Shown: positions 1 to 6,870, counted from the first letter of the stretch. The stretch is 28,972 nucleotides of DNA from an uncultured Clostridia bacterium (GCA_947627815.1 CANQXN010000005.1:1-28972); one strand, 5' to 3'. Made by a program: numbers and translations. The notes: generated from the sequence alone by a model not told the origin.

Positions 1-88
1 GTGTATGTTTTACGGCATGGAATACACAAAAAAGCGCAAAAAACTCCCCGAAAATAAAAAATATATGCCGTGGTCTTTCGAAAAAGTC

Positions 89-117
89 TTGCTTTTTGTC
101 CGATTTTAGGGTAAAAT
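89..117 (+). promoter_or_regulatory. Putative sigma-A promoter of the FTR-like gene and metG
   Basis: A -35 like hexamer TTGCTT (89-94) is followed after 17 bp by a -10 like hexamer TAAAAT (112-117). It lies about 57 bp upstream of the first start codon, and no other gene precedes it in the window. The -10 is good and the -35 moderate. Called by eye only. Confidence 0.55.
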
Positions 118-136
118 AGAAAGGAATCCAACCCCG

Positions 137-159
137 TCCGGCGCGCCTTTTTCGCCGGA
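137..159 (+). other. Leader hairpin just upstream of the FTR-like gene ribosome binding site
   Basis: TCCGGCG (137-143) and CGCCGGA (153-159) form a perfect 7-bp stem with a 9-nt loop, ending one base before the Shine-Dalgarno AAAGGAG near 161-167. It is not followed by a T run, so it is not an intrinsic terminator. It may stabilise the transcript or tune translation; no known leader family was recognised. Confidence 0.35.
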
Positions 160-174
160 GAAAGGAGCGGTTTT

Positions 175-375
175 ATGGCGAAGATCCGGCTGAATGAAGA
201 CGCCGCCGTGGTCAAACGGGTGAGAGAGGGTCTTGCCCGCACCGGCGGTTACTGTCCCTGCCGTCTTGTGCAAAACGAAGATACGAAATGCATGTGCCTC
301 GAATTTCGTCGGCAGATCGCCGATGAAAATTTTGAGGGCTACTGCCACTGCCTTCTTTACTATAAAGAAAAATAA
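175..375 (+). CDS. Ferredoxin-thioredoxin reductase catalytic-chain-like protein
   Basis: A 66-residue protein with three Cys-x-Cys motifs: CPC (C27, C29), CMC (C39, C41) and CHC (C57, C59). This is the hallmark of the ferredoxin-thioredoxin reductase catalytic (beta) chain, where these cysteines bind a 4Fe-4S cluster and form the redox-active disulfide. In plant-type enzymes the middle motif is CPC and the spacings differ; here Met replaces Pro. No partner variable subunit, thioredoxin or ferredoxin gene is nearby, so the redox partner is unknown, as for other standalone FTR-like proteins of anaerobes. The start ATG has a clear AAAGGAG site. It ends 24 bp before metG and is probably cotranscribed with it. 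The family call is confident; the physiological role is inference. Confidence 0.88.
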   Translation: MAKIRLNEDAAVVKRVREGLARTGGYCPCRLVQNEDTKCMCLEFRRQIADENFEGYCHCLLYYKEK

Positions 376-399
376 GAACGAAAAAGAGGAAATATCGCG

Positions 400-2007
400 A
401 TGAAACGGGTTCTCATCGGTACGGCCTGGCCGTATGCCAACAATTTGCTTCATGTCGGTCACTTGGCGGCGCTTCTGCCCGGCGATGTGCTGGCGCGTTA
501 CAGCCGCATGAAAGGATACGAAACGATCATGGTTTCGGGTTCCGACATGCACGGCACGCCCATTACCGAGCGCGCGCGGAAGGAAGGGGTATCGCCCGCT
601 TCCATCGCCGGCCGGTATCATGAGGAATTTGTCGATAATTTCAAAAAGCTGCTCTTTTCCTTTGATCTGTACACTCATACCGACACCGATTTCCACAAGA
701 AAGAAGTGCAGGCGTTTTTGCGCAAGATCAACGAAAACGGCTATCTGTACGAGACTTTTGAACCGCAGGACTACTGCGAGACTTGCGGCCGCTTTCTTTC
801 CGACCGCGAAATCGAGGGAAAATGCCCGGTCTGCGGCAAGGTCACGCGGGGGGATCAGTGCGAATTCTGCATGGCCTCGTTCGACGCCGACAAGATGACC
901 GATAAGGTCTGCCGCACTTGCAAAAAGCCGACGGCCACCCGCGTCAACAAGCATTTGATGTTCCGCCTTTCGGCCTTCCAGCAAAAAATAGAAGACTTTG
1001 CCGCCGAAAACGGCCAACATTGGCGCTGGAACGCGGTGAACGAAACTAAAAAATATTTAGAGCAGGGTCTGCCGGATCGGGCGGTCACCCGCGATCTTGA
1101 TTGGGGCATCGAGGTGCCGCTGCCGGGGTATGAGAACAAGCGCGTCTATGTCTGGTTCGAGGCGGTTTTGGGCTATCTGACCGCCTGCAAAAAGGTCTGC
1201 GAGGATCACGGGCGCGATTTCGAAGCCTTTATGAAAGCCGACGGCGACCTTGCCGCCTACTATGTTCACGGCAAGGACAATATTCCCTTCCACACGGTGA
1301 TTTACCCCGCTTTGCAAATGGCCATTGACAGCGCCATGCAGCTGCCCACCCATATTATCTCCAGCGAATATGTGAATATGAACGATGAGAAAATGTCCAA
1401 ATCCAAGGGCAATCTCATTTCGGTGCATGAGCTGGCCGAACAGTATCCCGCCGACGCCGTGCGCTTCTATACCATGCTGTTCAATCCCGAGCGGCGGGAT
1501 GTGAATTTTTCGATCGCCGAGATGGTGCAGACCTACAACAAATTCCTCTGCGGCGGCTTCGGCAACTTTGTCAACCGCAACCTCTCCTTCCTTGTGAAAA
1601 AATTCGGCGGAGTGATCCCGAAAGGGCAGGTAGAACCCGCCGTGAAAGCCTATGTGGACGGGCTTTACGAGAGTTTGGGCGCCAAAATCGAGGGCGGCGA
1701 ACTGCGCGACGCCACCGAAACCATGGTGGAGGTCATCCAATACGCCAATAAATATTATGACGACGCCAAACCCTGGGTGGCCGCCAAGGAAGACGCCGCC
1801 CGCTTTGGCGATATCACCGCCACCTGCCTCTATCTCATGGCCAATATGGCAAACCTCTTCGCGCCGGTGATTCCCGTGGGGACAGAAGTCCTGCGCGATA
1901 TGCTCCGCCTGCCCAAAGCGGTATGGGAACCCATCGCCCCGCCCGACGGGCTTGTCCTGACCGAAGCCAAAATCCTGTATACGAGGATCGAGGAAAGCGC
2001 GTCCTGA
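400..2007 (+). CDS. metG: Methionyl-tRNA synthetase
   Basis: This 535-residue class I aminoacyl-tRNA synthetase attaches methionine to tRNA-Met in the cytoplasm. The HIGH-type motif is HVGH (residues 18-21) within a typical N-terminal Rossmann start, and KMSKS is at 331-335. Between them lies a zinc-knuckle insertion with several C-x2-C pairs (about 127-184), as in the type with two knuckles. The C-terminal anticodon-binding helical domain follows. The protein stops without the C-terminal EMAP/tRNA-binding dimerisation domain found in some bacterial MetG proteins, so it is probably monomeric. The start ATG has an AGAGGAA site. Upstream by 24 bp is the FTR-like gene, and downstream by 61 bp a MarR-family gene. 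Identification is secure. Confidence 0.97.
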   Translation: MKRVLIGTAWPYANNLLHVGHLAALLPGDVLARYSRMKGYETIMVSGSDMHGTPITERARKEGVSPASIAGRYHEEFVDNFKKLLFSFDLYTHTDTDFHKKEVQAFLRKINENGYLYETFEPQDYCETCGRFLSDREIEGKCPVCGKVTRGDQCEFCMASFDADKMTDKVCRTCKKPTATRVNKHLMFRLSAFQQKIEDFAAENGQHWRWNAVNETKKYLEQGLPDRAVTRDLDWGIEVPLPGYENKRVYVWFEAVLGYLTACKKVCEDHGRDFEAFMKADGDLAAYYVHGKDNIPFHTVIYPALQMAIDSAMQLPTHIISSEYVNMNDEKMSKSKGNLISVHELAEQYPADAVRFYTMLFNPERRDVNFSIAEMVQTYNKFLCGGFGNFVNRNLSFLVKKFGGVIPKGQVEPAVKAYVDGLYESLGAKIEGGELRDATETMVEVIQYANKYYDDAKPWVAAKEDAARFGDITATCLYLMANMANLFAPVIPVGTEVLRDMLRLPKAVWEPIAPPDGLVLTEAKILYTRIEESAS

Positions 2008-2068
2008 CGCCGTCCGTCTTTGACCGGGATCAGTTTGACAGTATCGAGACAGGAAAGACAGAAAAGAT

Positions 2069-2536
2069 ATGGAAAAAACAGAAAAGTTTGACCCTTTGAA
2101 ACTGGAAAATCAGCTTTGTTTTCCCCTCTATGCCGCGGCAAGGGAGGTCGTCAACCGTTACCGCCCCTTTTTGGCAGACATCGGACTGACCTATACGCAG
2201 TATATCACCATGATGCTGATGTGGGAATTTGAAACGATCGACGCCAAAACCATAGGCCAGCGTCTCTTTCTCGATTCCGGCACCCTGACGCCGGTTTTGA
2301 AAAGCTTGGAGGCCAAAGGGCTTGTGACCCGCCGGCGCTTTGAAAAGGATTCCCGGCACTTGATCGTGAGCATCACGCCCGCCGGCAGAAAGCTTCGGCA
2401 AAAAGCCGAGGATATCCCGCAAAAACTCGCTTCCTGCCTGAGCCTCGCGCCCCAAGACGCGGCGGAACTCTACCGCCTCCTCTATCGCCTGCTTGCCGAC
2501 ACAAAAGACGCCGAGGCGAAATCGGCCGGCGACTGA
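2069..2536 (+). CDS. MarR-family regulator, OhrR-like peroxide sensor
   Basis: A 155-residue winged-helix repressor of the MarR family. The N-terminus reads LENQLCFPLYAAARE, with a cysteine at residue 17. This closely matches the OhrR subgroup, in which that single N-terminal cysteine is oxidised by organic hydroperoxides and releases the protein from DNA. The winged-helix region follows (about residues 50-110), then dimerisation helices. OhrR usually controls an adjacent ohr peroxidase gene; none is present here. The next gene is a DUF4491 membrane protein, whose promoter carries a palindrome resembling an OhrR box, so that gene may be the target. Specific redox sensing is inference from the motif. 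The ribosome binding site is weak (AGGAAA at long spacing). Confidence 0.88.
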   Translation: MEKTEKFDPLKLENQLCFPLYAAAREVVNRYRPFLADIGLTYTQYITMMLMWEFETIDAKTIGQRLFLDSGTLTPVLKSLEAKGLVTRRRFEKDSRHLIVSITPAGRKLRQKAEDIPQKLASCLSLAPQDAAELYRLLYRLLADTKDAEAKSAGD

Positions 2537-2562
2537 GTTTTTTAAATTTTTACCGCTTTTTC

Positions 2563-2591
2563 TTGACAAGCCCCGATGGATTTGTTACAAT
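2563..2591 (+). promoter_or_regulatory. Strong sigma-A promoter of the DUF4491 gene
   Basis: TTGACA (2563-2568) is separated by exactly 17 bp from TACAAT (2586-2591), a near-consensus promoter. The -10 element is embedded in the palindrome at 2571-2614. Transcription would begin near 2598, about 90 bp ahead of the start codon at 2687. Confidence 0.78.
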
Positions 2592-2614
2592 TGATTGTAA
2601 CCAATCGATCGGGG
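2571..2614. promoter_or_regulatory. 44-bp palindromic operator candidate over the DUF4491 promoter
   Basis: The two 22-bp arms match at 19 of 22 positions around a centre between 2592 and 2593. The core GTTACAATTGATTGTAAC (2584-2601) is an uninterrupted palindrome apart from its central TG, and the outer arms are CCCCGAT and ATCGGGG. The core resembles published OhrR boxes (TACAATT/AATTGTA half sites), and the MarR/OhrR-like gene ends just 34 bp upstream. It covers the -10 and the probable transcription start, so repression by steric block is likely. Only the right half would be transcribed, which argues for a DNA operator rather than an RNA hairpin. The binding protein is inferred. Confidence 0.7.
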
Positions 2615-2686
2615 CATTTGGCCGAAAGGCCGCGCAAGGCCGCGCAAAATCGCGCCGACAGGAAGTTTTTTTCGAGGGAAAAGAAA

Positions 2687-2980
2687 ATGGAATATGTACG
2701 GGGCATCCTGATCGGCGCGATCGCGTTTTTTATGATCGGCGTATGGCATCCCATCGTCATCAAAGGCGAATATTATTGGGGGAAAAAGGTCTGTATCATT
2801 CTTTTTGCGGTTTGCGGCGCCGTCGGTATCGCGGCTTCGATCCTGCTGTATCGGTGGATGATCCCGAGCTTTGCCTGCGGTATCTTCGCTTTTTCGGCTT
2901 TTTGGGGGATTCATGAGGTGATCCAGCAGGAAAAGCGGGTGGCCAAAGGCTGGTTCCCGAAAAATCCCAAGCGAAAGTGA
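2687..2980 (+). CDS. DUF4491 family small membrane protein
   Basis: A 97-residue protein of unknown function. The N-terminal pattern (GILIGAIAFFMIGVWHPIVIKGEYYWGKK), two further hydrophobic segments (about residues 30-70) and the C-terminal ERVxKGWFPKNPKRK-like ending are typical of the DUF4491 family, as I recall it. About three membrane helices are predicted by eye. The ATG at 2687 is chosen because it follows a GAGGGA-type site and matches the usual family N-terminus; longer in-frame starts would begin inside the promoter palindrome. It is expressed from its own strong, probably repressed, promoter and ends at a perfect terminator. A stress-linked role is suggested only by the neighbouring OhrR-like gene. 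Confidence 0.8.
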   Translation: MEYVRGILIGAIAFFMIGVWHPIVIKGEYYWGKKVCIILFAVCGAVGIAASILLYRWMIPSFACGIFAFSAFWGIHEVIQQEKRVAKGWFPKNPKRK

Positions 2981-3019
2981 AACTTTTTCAAGAAGACGCG
3001 CCGCGTATTAGTATAAATA

Positions 3020-3057
3020 AACAACCCGTCCTGTGATCACAGGACGGGTTGTTTTGT
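3020..3057. terminator. Bidirectional intrinsic terminator
   Basis: Positions 3020-3053 form a perfect 34-bp palindrome (17-bp arms, for example CCCGTCCTGTG paired with CACAGGACGGG), followed by TTGT-rich sequence on the + strand and an A/T-rich run on the - strand side. It lies between the convergent DUF4491 gene (+) and the feo operon (-) and can terminate both. Confidence 0.85.
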
Positions 3058-3058
3058 A

Positions 3059-3274
3059 TCAGGCGCCTTTGGAACCGGCGCCTTTTTTTCTTTTGCCGTT
3101 TTTGCGGGCGCGGCAGGCGGCGCAACCCCCGGCAGCGCCGGCGGCGCCGGTACAGCCTGAGCAGCTACCGCAGCCGCAGCAGCCGCCGGTATGCCGACGG
3201 CGGATCAGAAACACAACAGCGCCGATCGCCGCGAGCGCGACGACGGCCAACAACACATAATCGATGATATGCAT
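3059..3274 (-). CDS. FeoB-associated Cys-rich membrane protein
   Basis: A 71-residue protein with one N-terminal membrane helix (about residues 4-24), a short basic stretch, then a cysteine/glycine-rich segment with CCGCGSCSGC and CAAC motifs and a Lys-rich tail. This architecture and its position immediately after feoB match the FeoB-associated Cys-rich family, thought to assist ferrous iron uptake, perhaps by binding Fe or forming part of the pore complex. The start ATG (3274-3272) is preceded by GGAGGT; a longer in-frame start would overlap feoB. It is the last gene of the feoA-feoB operon, 28 bp after feoB. The molecular role is not established. Confidence 0.85.
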   Translation of the reverse strand: MHIIDYVLLAVVALAAIGAVVFLIRRRHTGGCCGCGSCSGCTGAAGAAGGCAACRARKNGKRKKGAGSKGA

Positions 3275-3302
3275 ACAAACACCTCCGGCGGCGCCGGTCA
3301 GA

Positions 3303-5312
3303 TCAGAAAAGCAGGGCGATGCGGTAGAAAACAAAGGCGACCACCCAGGCAAGGACGCACTGGAAGAGGACGATGCCGGCGGTTTTAACGCGGGAGTTCA
3401 ACTCTTTTCGGATGGTGCTGACCGCCGCGATGCAGGGCGTGTAAAGCAGGGTGAAGAGCAGGAAGGAAAAGGCGGAAAGCGGGGTAAAGAGGGTGGGCAG
3501 AACCGACGAAAGCCCCGCGCTGCCGTTGACGCCGCAGAGGACGGCCATGGTGCTGACCACCGCTTCTTTGGCGGTAAAGCCCGAGAAAAGGGCGGTGACG
3601 ACCCGCCAGTCGCCAAATCCCAAGGGGGCAAAAATCGGGGCGATCCATTGACCGATAGCGGCCAGAATGCTGTTGGCGCTGTCGGTTACCGGGTTCAAGC
3701 GAATGTCAAAAGCGCCCAAAAACCAGATGATCAGGGTTCCCAAAAAGATCACGGTAAAGGCTTTCTGAATGAAATCCCGCGCCTTTTCCCACATGAGCAA
3801 AAGAACGCTCTTGAGAGAGGGCATACGGTAGTTGGGCAGTTCCATGACAAAAGGCACGGGATTGCCCCGGAAAAGCGTCTTTTTGAACACCAAGGCCGTG
3901 AGGATCGAAAGAAGGATCCCGATGACATACAGCGAGATCATGGCAAGCGCCGCGTGATGGGGAAAGAAAGTCGCGCAAAGAATACTGTAGATCAGGATTT
4001 TGGCCGAACAGGACATGAAGGGGGTCAGAAGAATGGTCATTTTCCGATCCCGTTCGGAAGAAAGGGTGCGGGTGGCCATGATCGCGGGGACGGTACAGCC
4101 AAAGCCGATGAGCATGGGGACAAACGACCGGCCGGACAGCCCGATTTTGCGCAAGAGCTTATCCATGACAAAAGCGACCCGCGCCATGTAACCTGTGTCT
4201 TCCAAAATCGAAAGAAAGAAGAAAAGCACCAAAATGATGGGCAAGAACGAGAGAACCGAACCGACGCCGGCAAAGATGCCGTCGATGATCAAACTTGTGA
4301 CCACCGGGTTGACCCGGGCGGCGACAAGCCCCCTTTCCACAAGACGGGAGAGCGCGTCGATGCCCAAGGTGAGCAGATCGGAGAGATTCTGCCCGATGAG
4401 GTCAAAGGAGAGCCAGAACACCACGAACATGATGAGAAAAAAGAGCGGGAGCGCAAAGATGCGGTGCGTCAGCACCCGGTCGATGGCCAAAGAGCGGCGG
4501 TGTTCCTTGCTCTCGCGGCACTTGACCACCGTTTTGGCGGCCACCGCTTCGATGAAAGAATAGCGCATGTCGGCCAGCGCCTCGTTGCGGTCAAGGCCGG
4601 TCTCGTCCTCCATCTGTTTGACCGAATGTTCGATGAGTTCGATTTCATTCTGATCGAGCGCCAAAAGCGAGGCAAAGCTGTCGTCGCCTTCCACGATCTT
4701 GACGGCGGCAAAGGGCGCCGAGACGCCGGCGCGCTGGGCGTGATCCTCTATCTGCAAGGTGACCGCGTGCAGACAGCGGTGTACCGGCGATTGCGGGCGG
4801 CAAAAATCGGTGACGGTCGGGCGGCGGTGATCCCGGACGGCGGCAAGCGCGGTGTCGACCACATCGGCGACGCCCTCGTTCTTGGCGGCGCTGACGGGGA
4901 CGACCGGCACGCCGAGCGCCGCCGACAGTCCCTGAATGTCCACGGTGCCGCCGCCGGCGCGCACTTCGTCCATCATGTTTAACACGAGAACGGTGGGAAT
5001 CTGCAACAGCAAGAGCTGCAGGGTGAGATAAAGGTTGCGTTCGATGTTGGTGGCGTCCACGATGTTGATGATGCCGTCCGGCTTTTCGTGAATGATGTAA
5101 TCGCGGGTGACGATCTCCTCGCCGGTATAGGGGCGGATGGAGTAAATGCCGGGCAGATCCACCACAAAGCAGTCTTTGCTCCCTTTGAGGGCGCCGATTT
5201 TTTGTTCGACCGTCACGCCGGGGAAATTGCCGACATGCTGGTTGGAGCCGGTAAGGCAGTTGAAAAGCGTGGTCTTGCCGCAATTCTGATTGCCGACCAA
5301 AGCGAATGTCAC
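3303..5312 (-). CDS. feoB: Ferrous iron transporter FeoB
   Basis: This 669-residue inner-membrane Fe(II) transporter has an N-terminal G-protein domain and a multi-helix permease. The G1 motif is GNQNCGKT (residues 7-14), with Gln and Cys where many FeoB proteins have Pro and Ser. G3 is DLPG, and G4 is NMMD. A helical GDI-like region follows, then a hydrophobic half (from about residue 285) with two Gate-type domains and a conserved GFGCTVPA stretch. The start is GTG and overlaps the feoA stop by 4 bp (GTGA), indicating translational coupling; a G-rich site lies about 9 bp upstream. The length is slightly short but normal for clostridial FeoB. It is downstream of feoA and upstream of the Cys-rich partner. 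Confidence 0.97.
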   Translation of the reverse strand: MTFALVGNQNCGKTTLFNCLTGSNQHVGNFPGVTVEQKIGALKGSKDCFVVDLPGIYSIRPYTGEEIVTRDYIIHEKPDGIINIVDATNIERNLYLTLQLLLLQIPTVLVLNMMDEVRAGGGTVDIQGLSAALGVPVVPVSAAKNEGVADVVDTALAAVRDHRRPTVTDFCRPQSPVHRCLHAVTLQIEDHAQRAGVSAPFAAVKIVEGDDSFASLLALDQNEIELIEHSVKQMEDETGLDRNEALADMRYSFIEAVAAKTVVKCRESKEHRRSLAIDRVLTHRIFALPLFFLIMFVVFWLSFDLIGQNLSDLLTLGIDALSRLVERGLVAARVNPVVTSLIIDGIFAGVGSVLSFLPIILVLFFFLSILEDTGYMARVAFVMDKLLRKIGLSGRSFVPMLIGFGCTVPAIMATRTLSSERDRKMTILLTPFMSCSAKILIYSILCATFFPHHAALAMISLYVIGILLSILTALVFKKTLFRGNPVPFVMELPNYRMPSLKSVLLLMWEKARDFIQKAFTVIFLGTLIIWFLGAFDIRLNPVTDSANSILAAIGQWIAPIFAPLGFGDWRVVTALFSGFTAKEAVVSTMAVLCGVNGSAGLSSVLPTLFTPLSAFSFLLFTLLYTPCIAAVSTIRKELNSRVKTAGIVLFQCVLAWVVAFVFYRIALLF

Positions 5313-5584
5313 AATTTTTCGCCCCCCTGCGCTTTTGTCGGGGAAGTCATGGCGATGTCAATGACGGCGGCGTCTTCCTTGCGCAGCGTCAGCTCGTACC
5401 CCCTCAGGTGGAACTGCATGGGATCGCCCAGCGGGGCGACCTTCGTCAATCGGATTTTCGTGCCGGGGATCAGCCCCATGTCCAAAAGCCGCAGGCGCAA
5501 AGGCCCTTCGCCGCCCACTTTGGTGATGACGGCCTCGTCGTCCGGCTTCATTTTATCTAAAGTAAGGATCGCGGTTTCTGTCAT
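5309..5584 (-). CDS. feoA: Ferrous iron transport protein FeoA
   Basis: A 91-residue cytoplasmic SH3-like protein of the FeoA family, which binds or modulates FeoB. The characteristic RLLDMGLIPGTKIRLTKVAPLGDPMQFHLRGYELTLRKEDA pattern spans most of the protein. It is the first gene of the feoA-feoB-Cys-rich operon and is translationally coupled to feoB. The start ATG has an AGAGGA site at good spacing, and a consensus promoter lies about 44 bp upstream. Confidence 0.95.
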   Translation of the reverse strand: MTETAILTLDKMKPDDEAVITKVGGEGPLRLRLLDMGLIPGTKIRLTKVAPLGDPMQFHLRGYELTLRKEDAAVIDIAMTSPTKAQGGEKL

Positions 5585-5614
5585 TTTCGTATCCTCTTTG
5601 TTGGATCAACACTC

Positions 5615-5656
5615 TGAAAACTTATTTATCATAGCACAAAAGCGCGGGGCTGTCAA
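5615..5656 (-). promoter_or_regulatory. Promoter of the feo operon with a weak dyad
   Basis: On the - strand TTGACA (5656-5651) is separated by 17 bp from TATGAT (5633-5628), a near-consensus sigma-A promoter. An imperfect 17-bp dyad, TGATAAATAAGTTTTCA (5631-5615), overlaps the -10 and the probable start. It is a possible Fur/iron-regulator site, but its match to a Fur box is poor, so only the promoter is well supported. Confidence 0.7.
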
Positions 5657-5850
5657 GCGTCGGGAAGCGCTTGCCGCAAAATCAAGGCGGCGGGCGGAAC
5701 AGAACCGAAAAGACTGCAACTTATAAGCGCGTTTATATCTCTTTTTTGCGATTTATGGCAAACACACGGTTTTGAGTGATAAAAAGCGGGGCAAACGCCG
5801 GCCATCCGCCGCCCGATTTCCCTGAGCGCGCCGTCATCTTTTCGGTAATT
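5657..5850. other. Non-coding part of the feoA/hsp20 divergent region
   Basis: The gap between feoA and hsp20 is about 490 bp. Its ends hold the feo promoter and the hsp20 CIRCE element, promoter and leader, annotated separately. In the roughly 195 bp between them I see no credible coding frame, RNA gene or repeat; the content is mixed, with AT-rich patches around 5715-5760 that may be spacer or unrecognised regulatory DNA. Confidence 0.5.
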
Positions 5851-5877
5851 TTAGCACTTAATCTTATTGACTGCTAA
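5851..5877. promoter_or_regulatory. CIRCE heat-shock operator (HrcA site)
   Basis: TTAGCACTT, a 9-bp spacer and GACTGCTAA occupy 5851-5877. The CIRCE consensus is TTAGCACTC-N9-GAGTGCTAA, so each arm matches 8 of 9 bases with the correct 9-bp spacer. It sits just upstream of the hsp20 promoter. HrcA normally binds such sites to repress chaperone genes at low temperature; hrcA itself is not in the window. Confidence 0.85.
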
Positions 5878-5905
5878 AATTCACAAAACATTCACAGAAA
5901 CACGC

Positions 5906-5933
5906 TTGATTTTTCACATAGCGGTGCTATCAT
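5906..5933 (+). promoter_or_regulatory. Putative sigma-A promoter of hsp20
   Basis: TTGATT (5906-5911), a 16-bp spacer and TATCAT (5928-5933) lie about 30 bp downstream of the CIRCE element. This would give a leader of roughly 135 nt. Another -35 like TTGACT occurs inside CIRCE (5867-5872), but without a convincing -10 partner. Confidence 0.5.
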
Positions 5934-5937
5934 ATGG

Positions 5938-6075
5938 GTGTCGAAAGGAACAAGGCAAGCAATCGAGAAAGCCAAGTGCCAGCCTTCGACACCGGCTTTG
6001 CGCCGGCATCCTGTGATCAAAAAAACAAAAAATAAAAACAAGGCCCGCGCCAAACCCCGGGCAAAGGAGGAATTT
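5938..6075 (+). other. Structured 5' leader of hsp20, RNA thermometer candidate
   Basis: GTGTCGAAAGG (5938-5948) can pair with CCTTCGACAC (5982-5991) with one bulged A, giving a 10-bp long-range stem. CCGGC and GCCGG near 5993-6007 form a second hairpin. CTTTGC in that loop can pair with GCAAAG, which overlaps the AAAGGAGG ribosome binding site at about 6064-6070. Small heat-shock genes often carry such temperature-sensitive leaders, but no known class (ROSE, fourU) was matched, so the role is a hypothesis. Confidence 0.35.
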
Positions 6076-6498
6076 ATGATGTTCGATCTCACACCTTATG
6101 TTCACACCACCCGTTATGCCGATCCTTTTGAGGAATTGAGAACTCTCACCCGCCGTTTCTTCGATGAGGGCGCCGACAGCGTCACCGCGTTTCGCACCGA
6201 CATCCGGGAACATGACAACGCCTATGAACTCATCGCCGAGCTGCCCGGTTTTGCCAAAGAAGATATTTCCCTGAACCTGGACGGCAACTATCTCACCATT
6301 ACCGCAAAGCATGAGGACAAGAAAGAAGAGACAAAAGACAACTTTGTCCGCCGCGAGCGGTATTACGGCACGATGTCCCGCAGCTTCAATGTGGCGGGCA
6401 TCCGCACCGACGGCATCGAGGCGACCTATGACAAAGGTCTGCTCACCCTGACCTTGCCCAAGATGGCGCCCACCTCGAAAAACATTGAAATCAAATAA
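6076..6498 (+). CDS. Hsp20/alpha-crystallin family small heat-shock protein
   Basis: A 140-residue cytoplasmic holdase chaperone that binds unfolding proteins without ATP. After an N-terminal arm (about 1-40) the alpha-crystallin domain runs from about residue 42 to 132, with typical ELPGFAKEDISLNLDGNYLTITAKH and RSFNV...ATYDKGLLTLTLPK patterns. The C-terminus carries an IEI (I-x-I) motif at 137-139 that docks into neighbouring subunits during oligomer assembly. The start ATG at 6076 follows a perfect AAAGGAGG; an upstream in-frame GTG at 5938 lacks such a site and would add unrelated basic residues. A CIRCE operator, promoter and long leader lie upstream, so heat-shock control through HrcA is likely. 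It is monocistronic and ends at a shared terminator. Confidence 0.95.
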   Translation: MMFDLTPYVHTTRYADPFEELRTLTRRFFDEGADSVTAFRTDIREHDNAYELIAELPGFAKEDISLNLDGNYLTITAKHEDKKEETKDNFVRRERYYGTMSRSFNVAGIRTDGIEATYDKGLLTLTLPKMAPTSKNIEIK

Positions 6499-6508
6499 CA
6501 GAAAAAGC

Positions 6509-6545
6509 AAAAAACGGAGGGCTGCGGCCTTCCGTTTTTTCTTTT
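6509..6545. terminator. Bidirectional terminator between hsp20 and acpP
   Basis: AAAACGGAGGG and CCTTCCGTTTT form a hairpin around a short G/C-rich loop, ending in a T run and TCTTTT on the + strand, with a matching A-rich (- strand T-rich) run on the other side. It serves the convergent hsp20 (+) and acpP (-). Confidence 0.8.
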
Positions 6546-6775
6546 CACATATTGTTTTCGATGTAGGCTTCCAGATCGCAAAGGTTTTTCAAATTCGGGA
6601 CTTCCTCGTCGGGAATCACGACGCCGAACTGCTCTTCAATGCTCATGAGAATTTCTACGATGTCCAGAGAGTCGGCCCCCAAATCGTCCACAATGTCGGT
6701 GGTGTTTTCGATTTCGGCGGCGTCGATCTTCAGTTGCTGGGCGATGATGTCTTTCAGCTTTTCATTGATATCCAT
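6545..6775 (-). CDS. acpP: Acyl carrier protein
   Basis: A 76-residue acidic four-helix acyl carrier protein that carries growing fatty acyl chains on a 4'-phosphopantetheine arm during type II fatty acid synthesis. The attachment serine is S36 in the motif DDLGADSLDIVE. The start ATG (6775-6773) is preceded by AGGAGG; an in-frame ATG 8 codons upstream would read through the ribosome binding site and is rejected. It is a single-gene unit with its own perfect-consensus promoter and a shared terminator, not in a fab cluster here. The identity is secure as an ACP. That it is the main fatty-acid ACP is inferred from its similarity to AcpP and its strong promoter. Confidence 0.94.
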   Translation of the reverse strand: MDINEKLKDIIAQQLKIDAAEIENTTDIVDDLGADSLDIVEILMSIEEQFGVVIPDEEVPNLKNLCDLEAYIENNM

Positions 6776-6822
6776 TTGGATCCTCCTTCGTCGGGGCAAG
6801 GTTCTCTATGGGAGATATGTTT

Positions 6823-6850
6823 ATTATAATAGTTTCTGCCGCTTTGTCAA
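6823..6850 (-). promoter_or_regulatory. Consensus sigma-A promoter of acpP
   Basis: On the - strand TTGACA (6850-6845) and TATAAT (6828-6823) are separated by 16 bp. Both hexamers are perfect consensus, indicating strong constitutive expression, as expected for acpP. Confidence 0.85.
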
Positions 6851-6870
6851 GGACTTTTTTGTGATTTTCG

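Noticed and set aside
3020..3053. The perfect 34-bp palindrome as a protein operator
   Set aside because: Its place between two convergent genes, G/C-rich stem and flanking A/T runs fit a bidirectional terminator much better.
3264..4982. A 572-codon open frame on the + strand opposite feoB
   Set aside because: It is fully antisense to feoB, rich in Gly/Arg/Asp/His as expected for a shadow frame of GC-rich DNA, with no ribosome binding site or recognisable domain.
5615..5631. A Fur box in the feo promoter
   Set aside because: The dyad is too imperfect to call a Fur site; only mentioned as a weak candidate under the promoter entry.
5938..6075. An N-terminal extension of Hsp20 from a GTG at 5938
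   Set aside because: It would add basic, non-family residues and has no ribosome binding site, while the ATG at 6076 has a perfect AAAGGAGG; the region is better explained as a structured leader.
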